A program made the translations under genes and the position numbers. 64,000 bases of DNA from Lepeophtheirus salmonis (taxonomy: Eukaryota > Arthropoda > Copepoda > Siphonostomatoida > Caligidae). The notes beneath the pieces were generated by a model. That model did no database searches and was not told where the DNA came from. It saw nothing but the letters and a program-made list of their open reading frames with translations. Below, piece by piece: positions 54,892-64,000 of this stretch (the stretch's first letter is position 1; the number at the start of each line of letters is the position of its first letter). Location of the stretch: positions 33,171,705-33,235,704 of the forward strand of contig NC_052131.2 in assembly GCF_016086655.4 (NCBI RefSeq), read 5' to 3'.

Positions 54892-55752
54892 TACCAAGTG
54901 GTCCACTAAAATCTGAAAACATAATTTTAAAATACAACAAGATATAATTTATTAATTCACAATATAATTTCAACAAAATTAATACACTAAATAGATGTGT
55001 CTCTGAGCTCTCTTAATCATTAATGTAGCCGTCCTTAGCGGCAATGATGATTTTCAGGCGGCTACGGAAGGCCTGGCACCAGCTGCGGATGTAGTCCTTT
55101 GTCATGGCGTCCCAATGCTGACTGACAGTGGCTTTTAATGGCCTCAATGTTTGGATGACGAACACTGCTGGCCTTTTCCTCGAAATGCACCCAAAAGTTG
55201 GGGTGAGGGTGTTGGCATCAGGCCTGTAGGAGGACCAAAAGTGTCAAAAAAGAGTACAAAAGAACTCAATAGATTCATTCAAAAGAGTTTTGCAATGGAA
55301 GAGATGGGGTTCTTTCATTGTTGGTGTAAAAGTGGCCTCTCCATCCATATTTTTTTATAGCTCTCTAGACAGTCTAATGTGAAACCCCAAAATATTTGGC
55401 ATGGGCCCTCATGGACTTGAGGAGATTGCCCTGGCAGATTTTCCTTATATCCTACGGGTCCAATTAGGGCTTTTTGATGGACTCCCTCTTCCTCTCCACC
55501 GTCAAGGACTTGCTGACGGCGTAGACGGTTTTCCTGGAGACACCCAACTGCTTGGAGTACACGATTGGAAATTCGTCGATCACGTTCAAGAGTAATTTTC
55601 TCAACATATACGTAAGCTAGAGAGCTCAAGTCTTTTTTTTTATAATTAATTCTTTATGCTTTAATATATCGAAATATTAAAAAAAAACAATCACTCCACC
55701 TTAATTAATAATTGAATTAGTAAGTGTTCAGATTTCAATGGACCACCCGGTA
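54892..55752 (-). mobile_element. Mariner family M2, internally deleted copy
   Basis: Ends TACCAAGTGGTCCACTAAAA (left) and, reversed, TACCGGGTGGTCCATTGAAA (right), both followed by TCTGAA, are inverted repeats with TA on each side (54890-54891 and 55753-55754). It is 861 bp, shorter than a complete mariner. The same family recurs at 61130-61932. Confidence 0.8.
55013..55629 (-). pseudogene. Mariner M2 transposase, catalytic core deleted
   Basis: N-terminal part: LAYVYVEKITLERDRRISNR, then in the next frame helix-turn-helix segments ending near KKYGWRGHF. The two Asp motifs of the catalytic core are missing. After the deletion the C-terminal part resumes with FWVHFEEKASSVRHPNIEAI and WDAMTKDYIRSWCQAFRSRL, then AAKDGYIND and a stop at 55013. 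It begins with TTG where the sister copy has ATG. Several frame changes make it dead. Confidence 0.7.
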
Positions 55753-55759
55753 TAAATTA

Positions 55760-57685
55760 TATTTAAATATATATTTATTTTTAGATTACAGTCACGCATT
55801 ATCTAATGACCGCCTGTTATAAGCGTGTCACCACACTAAACGGCCATATCCTGTTTTCGAATTTAAAAAGGTTACGAAATAAGAATCTTAGTTTAAGAGG
55901 TGACCTGCACTATGGAGACACTTTTTGAGTTTACCTTAACTGACCACTTAGAAATGACTGTATTTAAATCCGTACAGCTAGGTTTAAATGTCAATCTATA
56001 GTATATATTCTATACTATTTTGAATAATGGTTATAAAATAGTGTTATAGGAAACGAAATGATATTTCCGATTTTGAGTCGATTAATTGAATTTTTATTCG
56101 ATTTAAATGAAATCCAAATTAAAAATATAAAATACAAAAATTAATTTTTTTCTAATTACAAAAAATAAGATTCAAAATGAAAAAGAATCAAAATTTATAA
56201 ATATGTTATGCATTTTTCAATTTTATGAATGTCAAAAGACCAACATCAGTTTGTAGTCCAACTATAGAACTATTAATGAAGATAATTTATTTGTGATAAT
56301 TGCTCACAACTGATCAAAAAGAGCTATTTCGAATTCGATCAATCCACGTTTTTGACAAGATTGATAATAGGAAAAGAAGGAAAACAATTGACAGCTGTCA
56401 ACATAATATAATATCAATTTCTTTTAGTGATATATGGCTGTAAATTTGAGCATTTTCAGTTTAAACTTTTATCGATAACATCTAATATTTTTAAAGGTTT
56501 TTTTTGTCAAAAAAATGTCTAATATTAAATATAAATATTAAAAAATAATTATATACATATAACAAAAAAACTTTTGTAACTTATGTATTTTTTTATGAAT
56601 ATAAATAAAATATTGTGTTATAAACTTCAAATAAGATCCTAATGCATAAAAAAATTGTCTAGATGAGCAGTCCATTTTTTATTTACTCTAAAAAATTCGC
56701 AAATCGAAATTTGCGAAGAAAATTGCAGAACACTTTTTTGCGCTGATTTTGCAAAAAATATTTAATACCATTTATTCGAATTGTATAAGAAACACAACAC
56801 TAATAATATATTTTTTTCATGCTCACAAAAATAACAAAGTTATGGAGAATAATATTATTGAAAAAATAAACCGCCATAACTTGTTTACTTTTGCAAATAT
56901 TCCAAAAACTATTTAAAAATGTTCTGGAAATTGAAAATACTCTATTTTTAAATGTTAAAGTTAAATATTTATTGAACAAAAACATTGTTTTGTCCTATTC
57001 CTTCCTATAAATTGAATTTTTGACGTTTGTTAAAAAAAAAAAAAAGATTGAACAAATGAAAAGTTATTCAGAAAATAACTGATATATCTATTAAACATAA
57101 AACTTTTATGTGGCAAAAAATAAATGCAAACGAATTTCTAGACAAATTTCTACAAACTTTACTTAATTAAAAAATCCAATATTTCATTGGAAGTTCATTT
57201 TTTGGAACCCGAATAAAAAAAAACAACGAAATTTCAATCTTCACAGATTTGTTTTTTTTTCGTAATTTTTTTGATTTTGAATGAATTAAGAAAACGTTTG
57301 TATTGTTATAGTTGTTTTTTGAGCTGCTAATCACTTTTTGATTCATAACTCAACCCCCTATATAGTCTCCTTGAGCTAAAAAAATGGGTTTTGTGGATGG
57401 CATAAGCCCCCCTTATATGTATGCCCCTCTCAAAAATCATTACCCGTCTTAGCCTGACCAGGTTCAAAAGAGGCACCCATAAAAAATTTCTGTTTCTTAG
57501 GTTCAACGGTGTGGGAATGCATAAAGGACACCCACAAACCCTATTTTACATATTTACCGATAGACATAGTATGAAAAAACTCATCAAAAACTACAAAAAA
57601 TCTTGTTCTTGTAATCTTTAGTTTTTTAAAACCGCGATATGAGAGGAATACACTGGCACTATGCAAGGAGTTAGAATAATTCCAA
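55760..57685. other. No gene recognised
   Basis: Very AT-rich. A stretch at 55795-55850 (TGACCGCCTGTTATAAGCGT) faintly recalls a Tigger-type end but no partner is visible. Open frames at 56800-56985 and 57421-57621 have no motif. Confidence 0.45.
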
Positions 57686-57687
57686 AC

Positions 57688-57770
57688 ACCGTGGTATGCG
57701 AAATCCACCGTGTTTGAAACCGCGTTATGCGAAATCCACCGTGTTTGAAACCGCGTTATGAGAGTTTTTA
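57688..57770. repeat. 31-bp tandem repeat, about 2.5 units
   Basis: The unit GTTATGCGAAATCCACCGTG plus TTTGAAACCGC is repeated at about 57694 (starting GGTATGCG) and 57724, with a partial third unit (GTTATGAGAG) at 57755. A related AAACCGCGATATGAGAGG lies at 57628. Two units are nearly identical, so the duplication is young. Confidence 0.65.
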
Positions 57771-58409
57771 TGTCGACACAATATATATATTATTTTTGGA
57801 TCAAGGCCTATCGGTTGTCGTTTCTCTAAATAATTCTATTTCTTTCTCAAGGTTATTTCTTTGCATAAATTTAATTTTTCTATGTGTTTTCCTTCTCAGG
57901 TTTTATTCATTATAAGTATGTAGGGAAGACCTGGGCATATTTATTATGTGACTAGTTTTTACCTACTTATATAATACTAGAAACCTGCAAGCGAAGGCTC
58001 AAGTGCGCCGTAACAAATTGAGTCGAAAAACTGGGAAATTACTAGAATGACATAACATAAGGTCAAAATGCGATTTGTCAAACATTTATCGTTTTTTATG
58101 AAAAAAAAAAGAAGTACTTATTAGATTCAAAGAGACAAATATATACCCATATAAAAAAATCAGGCATGTACAATTCATAAATCATAGTTTTTAGGAAGTT
58201 ATTTTAGTTTAATATCAAGCCTATTGAGGGCCTCTATTTTAGGTATAGTCACATTCGACTATTTAAATCAAATAAATCGGGGGTTTCGATGGTAAATGTT
58301 TCACAAATCCTGTGTGTAATGGGCATGTTAAAAAAAGAAACAGAAAATAAATATGGTTACCCTGACAATTTGAGGACTGTTTAGGAGGAGAGAAAGAATA
58401 ATAATGCTC

Positions 58410-58545
58410 ATGACGTTTCATTAGATAAGCTACAGTCAACTATGACAAGGGAGGAGAGGCAGAAGAAAATAAATAAGGACATTACCAAAAATTATTCCGA
58501 TGACAATCCTCAATTCTACTCTGAGTCAAACAAGGACTTACAATT
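58410..58545. repeat. Dispersed repeat with TCATGACGTTTCATTAGA, copy 3
   Basis: GCTCATGACGTTTCATTAGA and, about 85 bases on, GACAATCCTCAATTCTACTC then GAGTCAAACAAGGACTTA. Same order and spacing as 4040-4215. Confidence 0.5.
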
Positions 58546-58974
58546 ATAACTCCGTAACAAATCCACAAGATTACACTCCGTCTTTTATGAGCACACACAA
58601 AAACGTTAAAACTGGTTTTGAATAGGATTGAATCTATTTAGGAAAATATGACAACTACTCAGGAATTAAATAATAATGAAAACTACTAAGGAAAAGAAAA
58701 CGCATTCTTCATACTACAAAATTCAAAAAACAAAAACAAAAAAAACCCGGACCAGCTAAAAAAAAATCACAGGATTTACATCGATGTATATGACCTAGTT
58801 AGCGGCCATTGAATTTATTTCAAATATATAGTTAAGCGAATATGGGAATTTTTTACAACGTAAATATGTAGATTAATTGTTTTGTAATTTCATAATGCCC
58901 TCAAATTTTTTTCTTTTTGCATTTTCTTTGTTCAGTACTTTTTTTTTTGTTTCGAAATAACCTCATAAAAATTG

Positions 58975-59104
58975 TCAATTCTACATTTTGTACGTATGAT
59001 GTTTTTCTGTTGGACGTTTTGCTTGTTTTACATTTGGTCCATTCGAAGTTTTGTACGTTCAACGTTTTGTCCTTCTACGTTTTGTTTTTCGACATTATGT
59101 CCAA
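58975..59104. repeat. Short-period array of ACGTTTTGT motif
   Basis: Successive degenerate units of about 14-16 bases, among them GGACGTTTTGC, CGAAGTTTTGT, TCAACGTTTTGT, TCTACGTTTTGT and CGACATTATGT. It occurs over a Phe/Leu-rich open frame that I take to be spurious. Confidence 0.5.
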
Positions 59105-59800
59105 GCACGTTCCTAAATACCCCCTAGCTACTCCTTGAGCTCAAGCATTTATATCTCAAGGAATAGATTAACTCCTGTGAACTCTTAAATTAACCACAAA
59201 TACTCAATTTTTAAAAAAATAAGTAAGGGTTAGAATTTAAGCTAACACTTGAATTTGAGAGGAAAATTTGTTAAAAAAAGGATACTATACATCACAAAAT
59301 GTATTAAAGATGTATCATTTCTCAGAAATAAGTTTATTCATCCCCCTCAAAAAAGCAGTAGCTAATGCAACACTGATAGGTGAAGCACAACTTGCTATAA
59401 AATTGATTTTTGTCACCTTACCCCCTTTGTGAAATGGTCCCCTAGATGCCTTAATAACAACTGAATGATTCATTTATCAAATGGGTGTTATGATTCATTT
59501 AAATGTATCTTATTATGGATACACATGCTAAATTTCCCCCTCCAATTCAAAATATACAATCCATCAATGTACATGAAGGGACTGGAAGATATTTGAGCCA
59601 TGACTTTGGCAATTCATATTTCAAAGAACATCAAATATGGAATTAAAACAAGATAAGCTGATGAGTATGACGATCTATCAGTCTGAATATATTTACCTTC
59701 CCCCTGGAGTAGAAACACCAAGGAGTGCTCATGATGATTTCTACCGAACGTGAGAGCAAAATCATTGCAGACATGTTGAAAGTTCAGCGCTGAATCATTT
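59105..59800. other. No gene recognised
   Basis: Spacer without supportable features. The minus-strand frame 59614-59814 lacks motifs. Confidence 0.45.
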
Positions 59801-59809
59801 GTCTGTAAA

Positions 59810-60330
59810 GTCATACTTGAGCTGATTGAGTTAAATTATGACTTTGAAGCTGGTGCTGATAGAAAGGAAGATTCCATAAGGTTTGATCGATTGTTAGACG
59901 ATGAATTCATTAACTAGCTCCAGAAGATGGTTGATAACAACCCTGGTGGAAAGTATATTAGAGCCTTAGCTGCTCGGGAAGTGAACATCAGTGAGAAGAC
60001 CATCAGAAATTATATGAACGATGACATCTAGCACACGGCATATAAGATGTAAAATAATATAAAAAACAGTCGCAATAATAAATTGCTGACAACTTTTTTG
60101 ACTTCACCTCTCCTGATGTTTAGACTCCTAACTCACCCAACCGTAATTTCATATACTTTTATGTCTTGGTGCAGTGGAGAAGATACCAACATTACTGCCG
60201 ATAAGAGCAGGGACGGCCTCATCGAGGGGATCAAAGCTATTTTCAACAACCTTCCCAAGGATGTCTCACCAATACCTTCTTGCGGTTCTGACACTATATC
60301 AAGGTTGTGATCCAGGCCAAAGGCAGATTC
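59810..60330 (+). pseudogene. maT/mariner-type transposase, core deleted
   Basis: The N-terminal part near 59870-60050 reads DSIRFDRLLDDEFIN, a stop, LQKMVDNNPGGKYIRALAAR and EVNISEKTIRNYMNDDI (second helix-turn-helix and link to the core). After a jump, 60175-60250 gives EDTNITADKSRDGLIEGIKA and IFNNLPKD, the segment that follows the third catalytic Asp in related transposases. The catalytic core is therefore lost, as in the other short copies of this window. Terminal repeats were not identified. It is distinct in sequence from the elements at 14015 and 39802. Confidence 0.65.
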
Positions 60331-60944
60331 ATCGAATATAATTATTGTCTAAATATCTTCGTACAGACTTCAAAAAACTATTTGTTAATAAATACATTTT
60401 TGGCAAAATTATGATGTTTTTAGTTCAGTTAGTTTCCACGAATCAAATAACCTCTGCACCCTTAAAAAAAGAGATACCGAAAAAATTTGTGTTGCTCTTC
60501 ATAAATGCTATATTGAGGGAACTGGAATAATATAAGACCAATTCCGGGGTAACAAAAAAACGATACGCAAACTAGGTACGGGGCGCAATGCCATTTCATC
60601 TAGCTCGGTTAAAGTGATGATAGTTTGTTTGTTAAAACATGAAATACCAGTTTTTTGAGACAATTTATGTTTGGAGATATGTTCTAAGTTCTATAACTTT
60701 TTCTCCCACTCCCCCATCTTTGTCACGGGTACATATTTTTTAACACGGTCTTCATATAAACACAGTATATTTTAGATTGTGTTCGAAACTTCAAATAACC
60801 TTCTACCTTAAGGTCAGTTCACTGAGGAGAGGTAATAGAAAAAATGGAGAATACTTGTTAAGAAGAAGTGAAGGCGCAAATCCACTTCTTCTGAGAGTTG
60901 TGCCTAAATTTAATCTTATTTGCATTTTTGGTATTGTTCCTGTA

Positions 60945-60982
60945 ATAAATGAAGAATAGATTTGAATCCATTCTTCATTTAT
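60945..60982. repeat. 18-bp hairpin with 2-base loop
   Basis: ATAAATGAAGAATAGATT and AATCCATTCTTCATTTAT pair over 18 bases with one mismatch (a G-T wobble in RNA), leaving TG as the loop. It lies in otherwise unannotated AT-rich sequence (60340-61130). Confidence 0.7.
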
Positions 60983-61129
60983 CCCAGTGAAATAAAATGA
61001 CTGAATGTTTATATTATTTGAATTTGTGAATACAATTTGTCATTTCAGTGTGAAAATAAAATTACAAAAAATTTATTTGGATAGATTCAAATCTACTTTT
61101 CATATATTAAGGAAAAGTATCCTTTATAA

Positions 61130-61932
61130 AAAATCCTCCATAAAAATCTGAACAATTACTTTTTCAATAATTAATGGAAGATGAGTGATTGAAATTAATT
61201 CAGATTTCGATATATTGAAGCATAAATAACTAATTACAAAACAAACATCATGAGCTCTTTAGCTTACGTACAAGTCAAGAAAATGATACTTGAACGGGAC
61301 TCTCGAATTTCCATTCGTGCACTCCAATATTTACCCCGTTAGCAAGTGCGATACTTTGGAGAAAAAGAAGGGCTCTGTCAAAAACGCCAAACTGGATCCC
61401 GAGAAGTTAAAAAAACCCTAGCCCAATCCCCTCAAGTTTATCAGAGACTTGAATTGATCTCGGAGTTTCACACCAAACAGTCCAGGGAGCTATTTTTTGG
61501 CCACTTTTGATACAAGAAATGAAAGAAGCCCATCTCCTTCGTAGGAAGACTTGTCCTTTTCTCTGTTTAGTTATTTTGAACTCTTTTTTGAAACTTTTGA
61601 CCCCCTCCACCCTTGATGCCTAACCCCTCGACTACCCCTTTTGGGTGTATACCAGGGGAAAGGCCTGCAATATCCGTCATCCCAACACCGAGGCCCTCAA
61701 ATCCCCTGTTAGCTAGCACAGGGACACCATGACAGATGTCTGCATCCGCAGTGGGTGACAGGCCTTCCATCACTGCCTGGAAGTCATCTTGGCTGCTAAG
61801 GGCGGCTACATTAATGCTTAAGAGAGCTCAGACAAATATCTATTTATAGAATTAATTTTGTTGAAATTATATAGTTTTTTAATAAATTTGATCTTATTTA
61901 AGTTAAGATTTTAATGGACCATTAGTGATTTA
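61130..61932 (+). mobile_element. Mariner family M2, second deleted copy
   Basis: The left end (CATAAAAATCTGAACA) and the reversed right end (AATGGTCCATTAAAATCTTA) resemble the TIR of the copy at 54892-55752. The outermost bases are too diverged to fix the borders or a target duplication. Confidence 0.65.
61250..61821 (+). pseudogene. Mariner M2 transposase, core deleted
   Basis: ATG at 61250 (MSSLAYVQVKKMILERDSRI then SIRALQYLP and a stop). The first two catalytic Asp motifs are missing. The third is recognisable near 61620 as PLDYPFWVYTRGKACNIRHP, continuing NTEALKSPVS. The end reads AAKGGYINA and a TAA at 61819, matching AAKDGYIND of the sister copy. Stops and frame changes occur throughout. 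Comparing both copies gives the native start and end of this transposase. Confidence 0.7.
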
Positions 61933-61934
61933 CT

Positions 61935-62490
61935 TGATTAACATATCCTTGACACTAAAAACTATTTTTTAAAGCACTAATGCTTGAAAAACTTTGAAAG
62001 TAAAATGTGTTCCAAGGTGGTTTTTTTTTTTAAATTCAAGGAATCTCTTTATTGTTCAAATCATAATTGGATTACAGTTATTATCGCCTAAAATGAGGAA
62101 ATTAAATATCTGTGAAGGAAAGGGTCCTAATATATATATTTAATTCACTTGAAAGCGATTCTTTCAAATATAAAAAAAATATTTTTAAAATTAAAAACAT
62201 TTACCTATAGCTTATATTGAATTAATCTTTAACTATACGTTTTAACGTATCTTAACTTGAGAAATAACTTTTTGAATCCACAATTTTCAGCAATTTGACA
62301 ATTTTTTGGCTAACAAATTTCATGGATGCAATTAAGAAAATATATAAAAGGTGCAATTAAAGAAAAAAATATATATAGAAAAATGTATTCATCGGCCTTA
62401 ATGGGTTCTTATAAAATAAGCCTTTCAAATCAAATTTAACTCAATAAGTTTTAGTTCTTTTACGTATGGACAATTTTTTTCTTTCCAATT
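61935..62490. other. No gene recognised
   Basis: AT-rich spacer between the M2 copy and the hAT fragment. Confidence 0.5.
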
Positions 62491-62499
62491 CTTATGGGG

Positions 62500-63410
62500 G
62501 AAATCTTGGATGTATGGAGGACCGGGCAAACAACCCTTCTTCTCTCCCAGCCAGTGCTCTGAGCCTGAAGACCACCAGGGATACAAGGAATTTTCTTATT
62601 TAGAGCCCTTCTTCACAGTAATCGATATGATAGCGACGTGCACCTTGTCTGTGAAAAAAAGACTATATGGTGTAGCTCAAATCTCATATTCCACAATCAG
62701 AGAACACTCAAGACCATTTTTTTTTTTGAAGGATATACTACTTACTGTCCTAACAGACTCAACGGACTTCCAAAAGTTCCTCAATTACTTCAACTCCGAT
62801 TTTGACGTTCCTTCACGGCGATCATTCATGAGACAGCTGGTCGGCACATAACAGAGTTTTCTTGGCTGGATAAGGAGACCTTGGAGAGGAAGAGTGCAGT
62901 TCTTTGAATCAAAGATATTAAATAGAGTCAGAAGGGTAAGTACATGGCGGACGAGATAGCTGAGCTACATGAGGAATTTGGTATCACTAGGAAGGTAATC
63001 ACCACAACCACTGACAACCGAGGCAACTACATAAGTGCCTTCGCCAACCAAGGTCCTAAGGAGGAGAGGAGTATGTAACAGAAAATGATCAAGAGCCTTT
63101 CAACAAGTCCCATCCATCTAGTTGTAGAGCCCCAACACCACAATCTCTGTCTCAGACGCTCTGGGGTATGAGACGCACCCCACATCCAAAGCACAGACGC
63201 TGCAGTACTCATACAGTGAACCTTCTTAAATCCAAGAACATTGATGATATGCCTAACTGGTATGTGACTCCCTGTCTTGTATTATAGAAGCCATCAGCCA
63301 AGGTGCAGGGGATTTGGAATACACAAAACAGGAAAACATTTAGAGCAGCGAACATCATGGCGGATTTTAATTGGAAACTGATGACTTCTTGCGTTATATG
63401 CTGGAATTCC
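62500..63410 (+). pseudogene. ZBED-type hAT transposase fragment
   Basis: The frame 62510-62851 contains STDFQKFLNYFNSDFDVPSR then RSFMRQLV, the F..L...P.Y.VPSR......L segment of ZBED-like hAT transposases. Further on, 62945-63060 reads DEIAELHEEFGITRKVITTT and TDNRGNYISAFANQG, matching the ..YGI..KV..TVTDNGSNFVKAF catalytic strand, with R-G in place of G-S. Near 63165 DAPHIQSTDAAVLI is the degraded C-A-S-H-T-L-N-L segment. The BED finger and C-terminal dimerisation domain are not visible. Stops and frame changes separate the pieces. Confidence 0.65.
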
Positions 63411-63902
63411 AGGTACGCTCCATAGAAGTGTTAGGTTACCTTCATAAGAGAACCATATGAGTTGTTAAAACTTAACCAAATTTGTCAGGTCTAGCAGCCT
63501 TATCCCATTCCTATGGGCTGATAATGTCAAGAATTAACTTCTGAAGGAATTGAAAGACAATTTTCATAAAATACAGTTGCTTCCAAGAGCTGGGAAGGTC
63601 TTACTGGGAATTTATTACAATAAAATATTTTGGTTTATAATAAATAATTTGGACGGTATTGAGGTACAGTTATATGTAGTGCAGAATCATAATCTGAAAA
63701 AATGGAACAGAAACGGTACCACCTAGTCCAATGGTAAGGAGTTACGGATACGAAATCAAAATTTGGATACCCAGCCCAATTTCTAATAAATAATATTAAA
63801 ATGGAAGAAGGCTTTTTGTATTTACTATCAGAATATTTTCTTATTTTCTAAGACTGTTCTTATTATTCTTTCATAATTGAGGAGATAACATATTATACGT
63901 AT

Positions 63903-63932
63903 AAACACATTCGTGTAACCACGAATGTGTTT
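63903..63932. repeat. Perfect 13-bp hairpin
   Basis: AAACACATTCGTG, loop TAAC, CACGAATGTGTTT. No mismatch. It is followed by ordinary AT-rich sequence and could be a decayed mobile-element end or a structured RNA; nothing near it decides. Confidence 0.7.
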
Positions 63933-64000
63933 TCTCATGAATGATGGAGAGTAACGATGATGGGCAATAAATGTTACTCCTTGTTGCACTTGGATTAAAA

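Noticed and set aside
55795..55855. Tigger/pogo-like end (TGACCGCCTGTTATAAGCG)
   Set aside because: No partner end and no transposase nearby; resemblance is too short.
63715..63785. tRNA-like or SINE-like stretch (CTAGTCCAATGGTAAGG, then TTTGGATACCCAGCCC)
   Set aside because: The D-arm-like part is suggestive, but no acceptor stem can be formed and the B box deviates from GGTTCRANNCC. A covariance-model scan would decide.

Overview
The window is AT-rich eukaryotic DNA. It has spliced genes with short introns (53-78 nt), AATAAA signals, a TATA/Inr promoter, and a dense load of mariner/Tc1, hAT and LINE fossils. I see no operons, bacterial ribosome-binding sites, rRNA genes or convincing tRNA genes. 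The gene structures and transposon types fit an arthropod; a parasitic copepod of the sea-louse type is my best guess, which is inference and not proven by the sequence.

Only two host genes can be supported. (1) 25746-28696 (+) is a six-exon two-pore-domain potassium channel of 534 residues, with four membrane segments and two pore loops; the first filter reads GNG instead of the usual GYG/GFG. (2) 53499-50967 (-) is a two-exon gene for a secreted 820-residue protein. It has two 32-cysteine blocks, the first acidic and the second basic, joined by a 24-residue Ser/Gly/Tyr linker with a resilin-like motif. All cysteine spacings are 8 or 12 (4 at the two inner edges), and the order of spacings in the second block is the exact mirror image of that in the first. 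This implies a very long antiparallel hairpin with every cysteine facing a partner, and it is the most notable object in the window.

The rest is mostly mobile-element sediment. 1-13 kb: an inverted pair of BTB fragments, A/T-rich minisatellites, a GTF2IRD2/ZBED-type hAT fossil, a fossil of an unnamed repeated invertebrate protein, a CGGBP1-like hAT remnant (copy A), a Gag-Pro remnant and a broken SAP-YqaJ nuclease gene. 13-25 kb: mariner pieces including an 894-bp deletion derivative, a 175-bp tandem repeat, a degenerate LINE, several copies of a dispersed repeat and a 1.6-kb foldback element. 30-42 kb: a LINE fragment, CGGBP1-like hAT copies B and C, a ZMYM-type hAT with few lesions, a 1.23-kb DD34D-type mariner, and a 1329-bp DD37D (maT-like) element nested inside hAT copy C. 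42-50 kb: tandem repeats, hairpins, a 2.65-kb element with about 250-bp inverted ends, a mariner scrap and a Tc1 element. 54-64 kb: two deleted copies of another mariner family, one more mariner fragment, a ZBED-type hAT fragment and several strong hairpins.

The two host genes show no functional link. All transposase genes seen are broken, so any mobility would need proteins from elsewhere in the genome.
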